This document shows, one piece after another, positions 18,456 to 28,691 of a DNA stretch of 37,342 nucleotides; the stretch's first letter is position 1, and every line of letters begins with the position of its first letter. The DNA is from Sphingomonas sp. (GTDB lineage Bacteria > Pseudomonadota > Alphaproteobacteria > Sphingomonadales > Sphingomonadaceae): NCBI GenBank assembly GCA_019744885.1, contig JAIETY010000156.1:1-37342 (forward strand). Direction: 5' to 3'. Below the pieces are notes generated by a model. It was not told where the DNA came from and searched no databases. It saw only the letters and a list, made by a program, of their open reading frames with translations. The position numbers and the translations under genes were made by a program.

Positions 18456-20105
18456 ATGGCATCTTCCCCGATCGACGCAACCGGCGGCGCCGCCGTTCCA
18501 CCCGAGCGGCCCGAACTCGATCGCGGGTTGCCGTCTGCCGGTCGTTGGCTGTTCCTCGCCACGCTGGTGGGCGGGGCGATCTATGCCGGGTTCAGCGTGA
18601 TGACCGATACCGCGCAGGTCGGCGAACAGCTTGGCACTGGCGTGCTGGTGTTTCTGGCGCTCGCGCTGCTGATCGCGCTCGGCTTCGAATTTGTGAACGG
18701 GTTTCACGACACGGCCAATGCGGTCGCGACGGTTATCTATACCAATTCGATGCCCGCGCCGGTCGCGGTCGTGTGGTCGGGGCTGTTCAATCTGCTTGGG
18801 GTGCTGCTGTCGAGCGGCGCCGTCGCCTATTCGGTGGTGACACTGTTGCCGGTGGAACTGATCCTCAATGTCGGCAGCAATGCCGGTTTTGCGATGATCT
18901 TTGCGCTGCTGCTCGCGGCGATTCTGTGGAATCTCGCGACCTGGTATGTCGGGCTGCCCAATTCGTCGAGCCATGCGCTGATTGGCTCGATCCTCGGCGT
19001 CGGTTTTGCCAACCAGTTGCTGTCGGCTGACACCGGCGGCACCTCGGGCGTCGAATGGGGGCAAGCGCAGAAGGTGCTGACGGGCCTGCTGATCGCGCCG
19101 GTGATTGGCTTTGTTGGCGCGCTGGTGTTGCTGTTCCTCATGAAGGCCATTCTGCGCAATCCGAAGCTTTACGAGCGCCCGGCCGCCAATGAGCCGCCGC
19201 CGGCCGGCATTCGGGCGCTGCTGATCTTCACTTGCACTGCCGTCAGCTTCGCCCATGGCGGCAATGACGGGCAAAAGGGCATGGGGCTGATCATGCTGAT
19301 CCTGATCGGCTGCGCGCCAACGGCCTACGCGCTCGATCGCAACCTGACCGCGCGCGATACGGCGGCCATCGTCGTGCAGGCCAATGCCGCCGCTGATTCC
19401 TTCAAAGGCCGCGCCGGGACGGCGAGCGTCACCCCGGGCGAAGCGCGCGAGGTGCTGGCGAGCGCATTGAAGACCAAGTCGGCGAGTGATCCGGTCGTCT
19501 ATGCCGCGCTCGGCACCGTCGCGCGCGATATCGGCGCTCGGCTCGCGCAACATGGCTCGCTCGCCGATGTACCAGCCGCAGAGACTGCCAAACTGCGCAC
19601 CGACATGTATCTGACGCTCGACGCGAGCAAGCTCGCGCTGAAGAGCGACAAGGATCATGCGATCTTCAACGACGCCGATCGCAAGACTGTCGAAGGCTAT
19701 CAAAAAGGCTTGGAGAAGAGCACGCGATTCATCCCGAACTGGGTGAAGATTGCGGTCGCGATTGCGCTGGGCCTCGGCACGATGGTCGGCTGGAAGCGGA
19801 TTGTCGTCACCGTGGGTGAGAAGATCGGCAAGACCCATATGACCTATGGCATGGGTGCATCAGCCGAGATGATGGGAGCAACGACCATCCTGCTCGCTGA
19901 AGTGTTCGCGATGCCGGTTTCCACGACTCATATCCTTTCGTCGGGCGTCGCCGGGGCGACGGTGGCGAGCGGCGCCGCGCTGCAAGCGTCGACGATCCGC
20001 AACATGGCACTTGCATGGGTGCTGACTTTGCCTGCGGTTATGGCGCTGGCAGGTGGGCTTTATTGGCTGTTCCTGAGCATCGCGCGGGCCGCCGGTACCG
20101 CCTAA
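18456..20105 (+). CDS. Inorganic phosphate transporter, PiT family
   Basis: 549 aa; GFEFVNGFHDTANAVATVIYTNSM and SFAHGGNDGQKGMG signatures; second PiT repeat near the C-terminus (AEVFAMPVSTTHILSSGVAGA). Confidence 0.93.
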   Translation: MASSPIDATGGAAVPPERPELDRGLPSAGRWLFLATLVGGAIYAGFSVMTDTAQVGEQLGTGVLVFLALALLIALGFEFVNGFHDTANAVATVIYTNSMPAPVAVVWSGLFNLLGVLLSSGAVAYSVVTLLPVELILNVGSNAGFAMIFALLLAAILWNLATWYVGLPNSSSHALIGSILGVGFANQLLSADTGGTSGVEWGQAQKVLTGLLIAPVIGFVGALVLLFLMKAILRNPKLYERPAANEPPPAGIRALLIFTCTAVSFAHGGNDGQKGMGLIMLILIGCAPTAYALDRNLTARDTAAIVVQANAAADSFKGRAGTASVTPGEAREVLASALKTKSASDPVVYAALGTVARDIGARLAQHGSLADVPAAETAKLRTDMYLTLDASKLALKSDKDHAIFNDADRKTVEGYQKGLEKSTRFIPNWVKIAVAIALGLGTMVGWKRIVVTVGEKIGKTHMTYGMGASAEMMGATTILLAEVFAMPVSTTHILSSGVAGATVASGAALQASTIRNMALAWVLTLPAVMALAGGLYWLFLSIARAAGTA

Positions 20106-20146
20106 GAATCATTGAAATTCAAGCATTTTGATTCCGTAAAGCTGCG

Positions 20147-20161
20147 TTAACGGCATCTTTA
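20147..20161. promoter_or_regulatory. Possible CtrA-type half-conserved site upstream of flagellin
   Basis: TTAA-cggcatc-TTTA (consensus TTAA-N7-TTAA, one mismatch) in the pit-flagellin intergenic region. Confidence 0.25.
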
Positions 20162-20235
20162 CCAACTCAGGTGATATTCCATCTACCACGAAAGGCGGCC
20201 TTGCGGGTCGTCTGGTCACTTGGGGGTGTCATTTT

Positions 20236-21048
20236 ATGACGGTCATCGGAACTAACGTCGCCGCGCTCAAGGCGACCAATGCAAACAACCGCGCGACTGC
20301 TGCCACGCAGACGAGCATCGAACGCCTGTCAACCGGCAAGCGCATCAACTCCGCGAAGGACGACGCCGCCGGCCTCGCCATTTCGTCAAACTTCACCGCA
20401 CAGATTCGCGGCCAGACTCAGGCGATCCGCAATGCCAATGACGGCATCGCTCTGTCGCAGACGGCCGACGGCGCGCTCGGTGAAGTTTCCAACATTCTGC
20501 AGCGGCTGCGCGAACTCGCGGTCCAGTCGGCTTCGGGCACCTACAGCGATGGTGATCGCACCAACCTGCAGGCCGAAGTGACGCAGCTGACGGCGCAAAT
20601 CACCGACATTCAGACGAAGACGAACTTCAACGGCGTGCTGCTGCTCAACACCGCAGCTTCGACGATCGACATTCAAACATCGTCGTCGGCGGGTGATATC
20701 GTGACGCTGAACTTTGGCGGACTCGATCTAGCGGCGGCAGTTGCCTCGAACTTGTCGACGGCAGCGGGCGCCAACACCGCGCTCGGCGTGCTCGATACGG
20801 CGATCTCGGCGGTCAACACGACTCGCGCGACGCTGGGTGCCGGCCAGAGCCGCCTCCAGTCCGTGGTCAACAACCTGACCAACAATGTCGCCAATCTGAC
20901 CGACGCACGCAGCCGGATCGAAGACGTCGACTTCTCGACCGAAACGACCGAACTGGCGAAGTCGCAGATCCTGTCGCAGGCTTCGAATGCGCTGCTGGCG
21001 CAGGCGAACCAGAGCCAGCAGGGCGTGCTCCGTCTCCTGCAGCAGTAA
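20236..21048 (+). CDS. Flagellin
   Basis: 270 aa; conserved flagellin N-terminus ([51 protein letters not shown]) and C-terminus ([47 protein letters not shown]); SD ggggg upstream. Confidence 0.95.
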   Translation: MTVIGTNVAALKATNANNRATAATQTSIERLSTGKRINSAKDDAAGLAISSNFTAQIRGQTQAIRNANDGIALSQTADGALGEVSNILQRLRELAVQSASGTYSDGDRTNLQAEVTQLTAQITDIQTKTNFNGVLLLNTAASTIDIQTSSSAGDIVTLNFGGLDLAAAVASNLSTAAGANTALGVLDTAISAVNTTRATLGAGQSRLQSVVNNLTNNVANLTDARSRIEDVDFSTETTELAKSQILSQASNALLAQANQSQQGVLRLLQQ

Positions 21049-21072
21049 TCCGACCCAAAGACCAGCCGACGT

Positions 21073-21612
21073 TCAGGCCGCACGCCGCAGCAAGGTGATC
21101 CTCGCCTTGCCGTGGGTGCGGCTTGCGTCGATGGCGAAGCCGTCGATATCGAGTTCTTCGTTGAACGCGGTTTCGACACTGACCCAGGTGCCCGCGCCGA
21201 TCCAGCCGAGGCGGGTGAGCTTGTCGAGCGCCACCGCGCCCGCGCCCGAGCCGTACGGCGGGTCCATCATCACCACATCGAGCGGCGCCGTCGCCGCGCC
21301 CAGCCCCAGCACCGACATCGCACGGACATCGCCGGTCGCGCCGAGCTTGGCCAGATTCGCGCGGAGTGCGTCGATCGCGGCGCGATCCTGTTCGACGAAC
21401 AGGCAGCTTGCAGCACCGCGCGACAGTGCCTCAATCCCCAGCGCGCCCGAGCCTGCGAAGAGGTCGGCGACGGCGACGCCTTCGAAGCTGCCAAGACGAC
21501 TCGTCAGCATCGAGAACAGCGCCTCGCGCGTGCGATCGGCGGTGGGGCGCGTCGTGTCGCCCTTGGGCGCGACAAGCTGCCGCCCGCGCCATGTCCCCGC
21601 AATCACCCGCAT
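21073..21612 (-). CDS. rsmD: 16S rRNA (guanine(966)-N(2))-methyltransferase
   Basis: 179 aa; MRVIAGTWRGRQLVAPKGDTTRPTADRTREALFSML, DLFAGSGALGIEALSRGA, MMDPPYGSG. Confidence 0.93.
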   Translation of the reverse strand: MRVIAGTWRGRQLVAPKGDTTRPTADRTREALFSMLTSRLGSFEGVAVADLFAGSGALGIEALSRGAASCLFVEQDRAAIDALRANLAKLGATGDVRAMSVLGLGAATAPLDVVMMDPPYGSGAGAVALDKLTRLGWIGAGTWVSVETAFNEELDIDGFAIDASRTHGKARITLLRRAA

Positions 21613-22697
21613 CAGCTTTTCGGCCGCGAGGGGCGCGCATCGCCGGGGCGGCGCGAGCGTTTGGGCCGGGCAGGGCGCGCGGTGATCGTGCCGGTGGGCC
21701 GCTCGACGCGCTTGCTGGTGGCGCGGGGTGCTTCGGCATCACCGGGGCGGCTCGGCTTTTTGCGCGGCGGGCGTTTTGGCCGCTCGGCAGCCACGGCCGG
21801 GGCGGGCCGACCGCGTCGTGCGGGAGCGGCGGTCGACGCAGGAACAGCCCGCGGCGACTCTGGCTTGCGCGTCGCATCGACGCGTTCGGGCGAGGGGCCT
21901 TTGGTCGGATCGCGACGGAAGCCGATGACGTCATGCTGCCGCACTTCGCCAATTTCGCCGGGTTTGAGATCGCCGAGCAGAAATGGCCCATAGCGGGTGC
22001 GGATGAGACGCGAGACCTTCAGCCCCAGAAACTCAAGCACCCGGCGCACTTCGCGGTTCTTGCCTTCGGTCAGGATCATTTCGACCCAGACATTGGCGCC
22101 GGTCCGCCGCTCAAGATTGGCGTTGATCGAACCATAGCGCACGCCTTCGATCTCGACGCCTTCGATCAGCTCCTCAAGCTGTGCCTGGCTGACCTGGCCA
22201 TAGGCGCGGGCACGATAGGCCCGTTCGACGCCGGTTGACGGGAGTTCGAGCTGACGCTTCAACTCGCCGTCGGTGGTTAGGAGCAGCAGCCCTTCGGTGT
22301 TGAGATCGAGCCGCCCGACCGGCACGAGCCGGGGCAAGTCCTTGGGCAATTGGTCATAGATCGTCCGCCGCCCCGCCGGATCGCGTTCGGTGACGAGCAG
22401 GCCGCTCGGCTTGTGATAGAGGAACAGCCGCGCTGGGGCAGGGGCCTCGACCGGTGCGCCATCGACGGTGACACCACGCAGCGACGTCAGGATTGTCGCC
22501 GGCGTTTCTACCGGCTTGCCGTCGAGCGCGACGCGCCCCTCGGTGATCATGCGTTCGATTTCGCGACGCGAGGCAATGCCCGCGCGCGCGAGCAATTTGG
22601 CAATGCGGTGTCCGGCGCGCGGGGCGGACGAGGATGAGGAAGGGGATGTCGGGACAGTCACAGGGTGCTGATACAATCTATTGCCGCGATTGCTCAA
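21612..22697 (-). CDS. RluB/RsuA-family rRNA pseudouridine synthase with basic, Pro/Arg-rich C-terminal tail
   Basis: S4 domain IAKLLARAGIASRREIERMITEGRVALDG; VGRLDLNTEGLLLLTTDGEL catalytic motif; start may be further downstream. Confidence 0.9.
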   Translation of the reverse strand: MSNRGNRLYQHPVTVPTSPSSSSSAPRAGHRIAKLLARAGIASRREIERMITEGRVALDGKPVETPATILTSLRGVTVDGAPVEAPAPARLFLYHKPSGLLVTERDPAGRRTIYDQLPKDLPRLVPVGRLDLNTEGLLLLTTDGELKRQLELPSTGVERAYRARAYGQVSQAQLEELIEGVEIEGVRYGSINANLERRTGANVWVEMILTEGKNREVRRVLEFLGLKVSRLIRTRYGPFLLGDLKPGEIGEVRQHDVIGFRRDPTKGPSPERVDATRKPESPRAVPASTAAPARRGRPAPAVAAERPKRPPRKKPSRPGDAEAPRATSKRVERPTGTITARPARPKRSRRPGDARPSRPKS

Positions 22698-22740
22698 AAA
22701 ATTTGCGGCCTGGGTGGCGCCCGGGCGTTACGGGTGCGTA

Positions 22741-22761
22741 GGTTCGCAGCGGCTGCGAACC
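22741..22761. repeat. 21-nt palindrome upstream of a response regulator gene
   Basis: ggttcgcagc-g-gctgcgaacc: 10-bp perfect arms around a single central base. Confidence 0.6.
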
Positions 22762-22788
22762 ACGGGCGCGCAAGGGTGACGAATCGCA

Positions 22789-23220
22789 ATGTTGTTCGGG
22801 CGGAAAAAGCGTGTGGTGGAGCGGCTGCTGATCGTCGAGGATGAGCCGCTGATTGCCTTTGATAACGAACGATTTCTGGGCGACGAAGGCTATGTCGTGG
22901 TCGGCACGCTCGGCTGCGTTGCCGATGCTGTGGAATTGATCGCTAGCGGCGCCTCGATTGACTTGGTGGTGTCCGACATCAGCCTAGCCGACGGTAGTGG
23001 CCTCGATGTCGCCCGCGCGGCGCGCATAGCGGGGCTGCATGTGCTGTTCGTTACCGGCGATTGCCCGCCAGAAGGCGCTGAACTCGCGCACGGATGGTTG
23101 GCGAAACCCTATGACCAGCGTCGACTGGCGCAGGCGATCCTCGTCATTGATCAGATCATCCAGGGCGAAGCGCCGAAACGGCTTCCCGACGGCCTGACCC
23201 TGTTCGAGCGTGAGGCCTAA
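22789..23220 (+). CDS. Single-domain response regulator receiver protein
   Basis: 143 aa; [28 protein letters not shown]...[19 protein letters not shown]...VLFVTGD...GWLAKPYD. Confidence 0.85.
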   Translation: MLFGRKKRVVERLLIVEDEPLIAFDNERFLGDEGYVVVGTLGCVADAVELIASGASIDLVVSDISLADGSGLDVARAARIAGLHVLFVTGDCPPEGAELAHGWLAKPYDQRRLAQAILVIDQIIQGEAPKRLPDGLTLFEREA

Positions 23221-24359
23221 AGCTGCGCTTCGACGGCATTGTGGAAATGGCGGATGCCGGTTTCCAGCGTGCCGAGCGTGATGCGCTCGATCGCGCCCGA
23301 GGCGAGCCCTTGTTGCCCAAGCGCGGCGGCGCGAAAATCTTCGCCCGCAAACACGCCGCCGTCGAGCAGCGCCCAGCTCCGCTCCCAATGATCGCGCGCC
23401 TTGTCGGTCGCGGGCGGGGCTGGGATCAGCATGAAATCCTCGACCAACACTTCCCCCGCCGATTGCGGCATCATCACCATGAGGTTGATGTAATCGGGGC
23501 TGACGATCAGCACGGTGCCGGGAAACATCTGATAGGTATAGGTAATCGCCGCGCGGAGCTGGCCCCAGTCGCCGCGCGCCGCCGCGATCAGATCGGCCTC
23601 GCGCCCCACCGCCGATCGCTGGTGCGGGCCGATGCAGTCGCCGGTGGTGACGCCGTCCTTGAAGAATTTACCGATCGTCGCCGCGTGCAGCCGCTGGACG
23701 TGATAGCTTTCGAGGAACGCGTCCATGATCAGCTTCCAGTTCGCGGCAACGCGGTGGGTACGGCGGCGGAAGAGATGCTGTTGGGCAAGCCCGAAAGCGT
23801 CGAAATCATCGCCGAGCGCGCGGGCTTCGCCGAAATCGGCGCCGTCGTCGAACGCGAACCAGATCAGCCCGCCTGCCTCGACCGTCGGCAAGCGTTTGAG
23901 CCCGAAGTCGGCCTTGTCGAGCCCGGGAAAGCTGTCGGCGCGCGGCATGCTCACCAGCGCTCCGTCGAGCGCATAGCTCCAGGCATGATAGGGGCAGATG
24001 AGGCGCGGCGCGCAAACCGGTGCCTCGCCCTCGACCAGCCGCGTGCCGCGATGCTGGCAGACGTTGAGGAAGACATGCGCGGTGCCACTCTTGTCGCGGG
24101 TGACGAGCAGCGGCTTGCCGAAGCCGTCGTGCGGCACGGCCATATTGGGTTTGGGTAGCAGCGCGGATGGCGCGACCACCAGCGGCACTTTGGTGAAGAT
24201 GCGTTCCTGCTCGGCGGCGTGGCGCTCGGCACTGGTATAGGCAGTGGCGTCGACATGGGTGATGCTCGCCGCCGCCCGGGTGCCGCCGTTCGCCAGCAGC
24301 TCGGCGAGCGCAAGCTGCCCCGGCGTTGGTCGCAGGCCTTCGAGAACGGGCGCGTTCAT
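23217..24359 (-). CDS. Aromatic ring-hydroxylating dioxygenase alpha subunit (Rieske)
   Basis: 380 aa; Rieske motif [29 protein letters not shown]; mononuclear Fe region [24 protein letters not shown]. Confidence 0.92.
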   Translation of the reverse strand: MNAPVLEGLRPTPGQLALAELLANGGTRAAASITHVDATAYTSAERHAAEQERIFTKVPLVVAPSALLPKPNMAVPHDGFGKPLLVTRDKSGTAHVFLNVCQHRGTRLVEGEAPVCAPRLICPYHAWSYALDGALVSMPRADSFPGLDKADFGLKRLPTVEAGGLIWFAFDDGADFGEARALGDDFDAFGLAQQHLFRRRTHRVAANWKLIMDAFLESYHVQRLHAATIGKFFKDGVTTGDCIGPHQRSAVGREADLIAAARGDWGQLRAAITYTYQMFPGTVLIVSPDYINLMVMMPQSAGEVLVEDFMLIPAPPATDKARDHWERSWALLDGGVFAGEDFRAAALGQQGLASGAIERITLGTLETGIRHFHNAVEAQL

Positions 24360-24421
24360 GGCTGTCCTTCTCCTGTTTTGCGGCTAGTGTCGGCCTGAAT
24401 CGGGGCGGGAGCAAGTGGCGG

Positions 24422-25738
24422 ATGAATGTGGCGCGCGAGAGTGACTGGTTGGCGGGCGTGCGGCCTTATGTCGAAAAGGCACCGCTTGCCGCCTTCTTCC
24501 TCGGCGTGTCGTCGGGTTTTCCCTATGCGATGATCGGCGCAACGCTGACGAGCCGTCTGGCGCAGGATGGCATCGACAAGAAAACGGTGACCGCGTTCAC
24601 ACTCGGCTTCCTGATCTACAATCTCAAGCCGTTATGGGCGTGGATGGTCGATGGCGTGCGCATTCCGCTGATCGGCGGACTGGGTCAGCGTGTGTCGTGG
24701 CTGATTTTTGCGGGACTGCTGGTGATCGCGACGGTCGTCAATCTCGCGCTGGTGGATCCCAAGGCCGACATTGGCGCCACGGTGATGGCAGCCATTCTGG
24801 TCGGCTTTGCCGGGGCGACCTTCGACATCGTGATCGACGCCTACCGGATCGAGACGCTCAAACCCTATCAGCTCGGCGTTGGGTCGGGGATGACGCAATA
24901 TGGCTGGCGGATCGGATCGGTGGCGGCGGGCGCGCTGGCGCTGGTGCTCGCGGCACGGATCGGCTGGAGCGGTGCCTATCTCGCCTGCGCCGCATTCGCG
25001 CTGCCGGCGATGCTGACCGGCTTGGTGATGGGCGAGCCCGAGCGGCATCGCGAGCCAGCCGCGCGGCGCGGCCTCGCCGAAATCGCGACGTCGATCATTG
25101 GTCCCTTCACCGAGTTTTTCCAGCGGCAGGGCGCGATCATCGTTCTGATCTTCATCCTGATCCACAAGATTGGCGACACGCTGGGGCAGATCGTCTTGCG
25201 GCTGCTGCTCAACGATACCGGGTTCAGCAATGACGAAATCGCCATCTATGATATCGGCGTCGGTTTCTGGGCTTACCTGATCGGCATCTTCATCGGCGGT
25301 GCGCTTTATGCGTCGCTCGGGATGAAGCGGTCGGTGCTGCTCAGTCTGATCCTGATGGCCGTTTCCAACGCCAGCTTTGCGTTGCTGGCGGGCGCGGGGC
25401 ACAGCGTCTGGGGCCTCGCGGGCGCGATCGGCTTTGAGAATATCGCGAGCGGTATCGGCGGCGTGACGGTGATTGCCTATTTCGCGGCCCTCTGCGACCT
25501 GCGCTTCACCGCGTCGCAATATGCCCTGATTTCTGCGGCATCGAGCGTCGTCGGACGGTTGTTGACCGCGACCACGGCAGGCGCGCTGGTCGAGAAATTC
25601 GGCTATGTCACCTTTTACTGGATGACCACGGTGGTCGCTTTTCCGGGGGTTTTCCTGTTCTGGTGGATGATCCGAACGGGGCTGGTCGACCAGTCGATCG
25701 GCAGCGCTGGCGAGGAGCCAGTCGAGGGCGCGGCATGA
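24422..25738 (+). CDS. MFS transporter, AmpG-like
   Basis: From ATG 24422 MNVARESDWLAGVRPYVEKAPLAAFFLGVSSGFPYAMIGATLTSRLAQDGIDKKTVTAFTLGFLIYNLKPLWAWMVDG; QDIVIDAYRIE-like motif. Confidence 0.88.
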   Translation: MNVARESDWLAGVRPYVEKAPLAAFFLGVSSGFPYAMIGATLTSRLAQDGIDKKTVTAFTLGFLIYNLKPLWAWMVDGVRIPLIGGLGQRVSWLIFAGLLVIATVVNLALVDPKADIGATVMAAILVGFAGATFDIVIDAYRIETLKPYQLGVGSGMTQYGWRIGSVAAGALALVLAARIGWSGAYLACAAFALPAMLTGLVMGEPERHREPAARRGLAEIATSIIGPFTEFFQRQGAIIVLIFILIHKIGDTLGQIVLRLLLNDTGFSNDEIAIYDIGVGFWAYLIGIFIGGALYASLGMKRSVLLSLILMAVSNASFALLAGAGHSVWGLAGAIGFENIASGIGGVTVIAYFAALCDLRFTASQYALISAASSVVGRLLTATTAGALVEKFGYVTFYWMTTVVAFPGVFLFWWMIRTGLVDQSIGSAGEEPVEGAA

Positions 25739-26487
25739 TCCTTTACCTGCTCGTGCTCGCGATCCAGGTCGCTTGCGTCATCGACGTCATCCGCAACGGG
25801 CGTAACCAGTTGTGGATCATGGCGCTGGTCTTCCTGCCGGGGGCGAGCACGATCGCTTATGTGATCATCGAAGTGCTGCCGCGCATCCAGGGTAATCGCC
25901 ATGTCCGCACGGTGCGCGCGCAGGTGGAGGCGCGACTCGACCCCGAACGCGAGCTGCGCGCCGCGCGCGAGGCGCTGGGGCTGGCAGACACGATCGCCAA
26001 TCACATCCGGGTCGCCGATGCGCTGAGCGATCTTGGCCGCTTCGACGAAGCGGTGCCGATGTACCGCGCGGCACTGGCGCGCTCGCCCGACAGTGATTCG
26101 CGCACCGAGGCAAAGCTCGCGCGCGCGCTGTTCGAAACGGGCGAGAGCAGCGAAGCGCGCATGTTGCTCGACGCGATCACGCCGCCGTCGACGCAAAGCG
26201 ACCGCGACCGACTGACCCTGTTGCGCGCCCGCGTGCTGACTGAATTGGGCGAGGCCGATGCGGCGCTCGCGCTCTATGCCGATATCGTCACGCGCATGCC
26301 GGGCGAGGAAGCGCGCTGCCGCTATGCCGCGCTGCTGCTCGATCAGGGTTATGAGCCGCGCGCGCGGGCGGTGCTGGAAGAAGTCGAATCGCGCATGAAG
26401 CGGCTCGACCGTACGCAGCGGGCCGCTGATGCCGACATGTACAAATGGGCGAGCGACAAGCTGCGCGCGCTGCGGGCGGCGGGTTAG
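25735..26487 (+). CDS. TPR-repeat protein with N-terminal membrane (PLDc_N-like) segment
   Basis: ATG 25735 overlaps the upstream stop (ATGA). MILYLLVLAIQVACVIDVIRNGRNQLWIMALVFLPGASTIAYVIIEVLP followed by TPR-like helices (VADALSDLGRFDEAVPMYRAALARSP). Confidence 0.7.
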   Translation: MILYLLVLAIQVACVIDVIRNGRNQLWIMALVFLPGASTIAYVIIEVLPRIQGNRHVRTVRAQVEARLDPERELRAAREALGLADTIANHIRVADALSDLGRFDEAVPMYRAALARSPDSDSRTEAKLARALFETGESSEARMLLDAITPPSTQSDRDRLTLLRARVLTELGEADAALALYADIVTRMPGEEARCRYAALLLDQGYEPRARAVLEEVESRMKRLDRTQRAADADMYKWASDKLRALRAAG

Positions 26488-27806
26488 GTCGGGGTTTGGT
26501 CATTGGCGGCGAGCACGCTCCCCGCCAGATAGAGAGTCCCGACGATCAGCACGACCGGCGGATTGGCCGGATCGGCGCGATCGGCGATGACGTTCAGCGC
26601 GGCCTCGACATCGGTCGCGGTGCTCGCGTTGATCCCGAAGTCGCTGGCGATGGCGGCGAGGGCTTCGGGCGCGTGATGCGCATGGTCGGGCACTGGTACC
26701 GCCTGAAGTGTGCGGGTGAAGGCCGCGAAAGGGGCAAGCAGCCCGCGCGCGTCCTTGTTGACCAGCATCCCGACGATCAGATGCACCGGATGCCCGCCCG
26801 CGCGCAGCCTAAGGGCCGTACTCACCGAAGTCGCCGCCGCAGGATTATGCCCGCCGTCCAGCCACAACGCGCTACCCGGCGGGAGGATGTTGGCGAGCGG
26901 CCCTGCGCTGAGCAATTGCATTCGCGCGGGCCATTCGGCCCATTCAGCCGCTGCGCGATAGGCGGAGGTGGGAATCCTGAGCGCGCGCTGATGGCGTAGC
27001 ATGGCGATGGCGAGGCCGAGGTTCTCGGGTTGATGCGGCCCGGCGAGTCGGGGCATGCCGGTTTCGACGACCCCTTGGGCATCCTCATAGCGGACCGATG
27101 CGCCGACCTTGAGTTGCCAGCCCGTGCCACAGGCGATGACGGGTGCTCCCACTCGCCCGGCGACGTCGGCGACGCGCTGCGACACGCTTGGGCCATAGCG
27201 CATCGTCACCAGCGGTACGCCGGGTTTGGCGATACCCGCTTTCTCGCCCGCGATCTGCTCGATCGTGTCGCCGAGAAAGGCCTGATGGTCGAGGCCGAGC
27301 TGCGCGATCCCGGTGGCGATCGGGCGTTCGATGACATTGGTAGCGTCGAGCCGCCCGCCCAGTCCGACCTCGATAACGCAGGCATCGGCGGGCGTGCGGG
27401 TGAAGGAGAGGAAGGCGGCGGCGGTCGTCACTTCGAAGAAACTGGCGCCAATATCGCCGCCGGCATCGAGCACCTCGGCGAGCAGTGGCGCGAGCGTGTC
27501 GTCGTCGATCAGCCGACCGGCCACGCGGATGCGTTCGTTGAACCGCACCAGATGCGGGCTGGTGTAGACATGGCACGCCAGCCCCGCCGCTTCGATCGCC
27601 GCGCGCAGGAAAGCACAGGTCGAGCCTTTGCCGTTGGTCCCGGCCACGTGGAGCATTGGCGGCAGCGCGCGCTGCGGATTGCCGATCCGGTCGAGCAGCG
27701 CGGTGATCCGCTCCAGCCCGAGGATGTCGGCGCCGGGCGACAGCGCCCACAGCCGGTCGAGCTGCGCCTGCACCGCAGGCGAGGTCGATCGCGCATGATC
27801 AGCCAT
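26484..27806 (-). CDS. folC: Bifunctional folylpolyglutamate synthase/dihydrofolate synthase
   Basis: 440 aa; LHVAGTNGKGSTCAFLRAAIEAAG, YTSPHLVRFNERIRV, VIEVGLGGRLDATNVI. Confidence 0.93.
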   Translation of the reverse strand: MADHARSTSPAVQAQLDRLWALSPGADILGLERITALLDRIGNPQRALPPMLHVAGTNGKGSTCAFLRAAIEAAGLACHVYTSPHLVRFNERIRVAGRLIDDDTLAPLLAEVLDAGGDIGASFFEVTTAAAFLSFTRTPADACVIEVGLGGRLDATNVIERPIATGIAQLGLDHQAFLGDTIEQIAGEKAGIAKPGVPLVTMRYGPSVSQRVADVAGRVGAPVIACGTGWQLKVGASVRYEDAQGVVETGMPRLAGPHQPENLGLAIAMLRHQRALRIPTSAYRAAAEWAEWPARMQLLSAGPLANILPPGSALWLDGGHNPAAATSVSTALRLRAGGHPVHLIVGMLVNKDARGLLAPFAAFTRTLQAVPVPDHAHHAPEALAAIASDFGINASTATDVEAALNVIADRADPANPPVVLIVGTLYLAGSVLAANDQTPT

Positions 27807-27833
27807 GGCGGGCGTCCGTAGGTGAAACCGGCG

Positions 27834-28691
27834 TTACGCCGCCTGCTTCACGCACAGATAATCGATCAGCTTGCCCAGCGTTTCGGGCAGTTCCTTGCGC
27901 GCCTTGACCATGTCGATCATCCCGTGCGCGAGCAGATATTCCGACGTCTGGAAATCATCGGGCAGCTTTTCGCGGATCGTGTTTTCGATCACGCGGCGGC
28001 CAGTGAAGGCGAGCGTTGCCTTGGGCTCGGCGATCTGGACATCGCCCAGCATCGCATAGGCCGCCATCACCCCGCCCGAGGTCGGGTCGGTCAGCACGAC
28101 GATATAGGGCAGCCCGGCATCGTGGAGCATCTGGATGGCGACGGTGCTGCGCGGCATCTGCATCAGCGACAATATGCCCTCCTGCATGCGCGCGCCGCCC
28201 GAGGCGGTGAAGATGATATAAGGGCATTTGTCGGCAATCGCTGCCTGCACCCCCGCAACAATCGCTTCGCCCACGGCGAGCCCCATCGATCCGCCCATGA
28301 AGGCGAAGTCCTGCACGCCGATCACCGCCTTGCGCCCGCCGATCAGCCCGCGCGCATTGAGCAGTGCGTCGGGCTCACCGGTCGCAGCGCGCGCCGCCTT
28401 GATCCGGTCGACATAGCGCTTGGTGTCGCGGAACTTGAGCGGGTCCTCGGTCACGCGCGGCGGCGGCAGCACGCTGTGGATGCCGTCGTCGAAGGTATAG
28501 GCGAAGCGCTCCTTCGGGCCGATCCGCTCATGATGCTCGCAATGCGGGCAGACGTGGAGATTGTCGGCAAGCTCCTTGGTGAACACCAACTGCCCGCAGC
28601 CCTTGCACTTGTGCCACAGATTGTCGGGCGTGTCCTTCTTGGTCGGGACGACGAATGAGAGCGCGTTGCGGACGCTCGAGAGCCAGGTCAT
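27834..28691 (-). CDS. accD: Acetyl-CoA carboxylase carboxyltransferase subunit beta
   Basis: 285 aa; zinc ribbon WHKCKGCGQLVFTKELADNLHVCPHCEHHERI; FTASGGARMQEGILSLMQM. Confidence 0.95.
   Translation of the reverse strand: MTWLSSVRNALSFVVPTKKDTPDNLWHKCKGCGQLVFTKELADNLHVCPHCEHHERIGPKERFAYTFDDGIHSVLPPPRVTEDPLKFRDTKRYVDRIKAARAATGEPDALLNARGLIGGRKAVIGVQDFAFMGGSMGLAVGEAIVAGVQAAIADKCPYIIFTASGGARMQEGILSLMQMPRSTVAIQMLHDAGLPYIVVLTDPTSGGVMAAYAMLGDVQIAEPKATLAFTGRRVIENTIREKLPDDFQTSEYLLAHGMIDMVKARKELPETLGKLIDYLCVKQAA

Noticed and set aside
18417-19838. 473-aa minus-strand ORF antisense to the PiT transporter
   Set aside because: Arg/His/Gln-rich shadow ORF with no domain signal.
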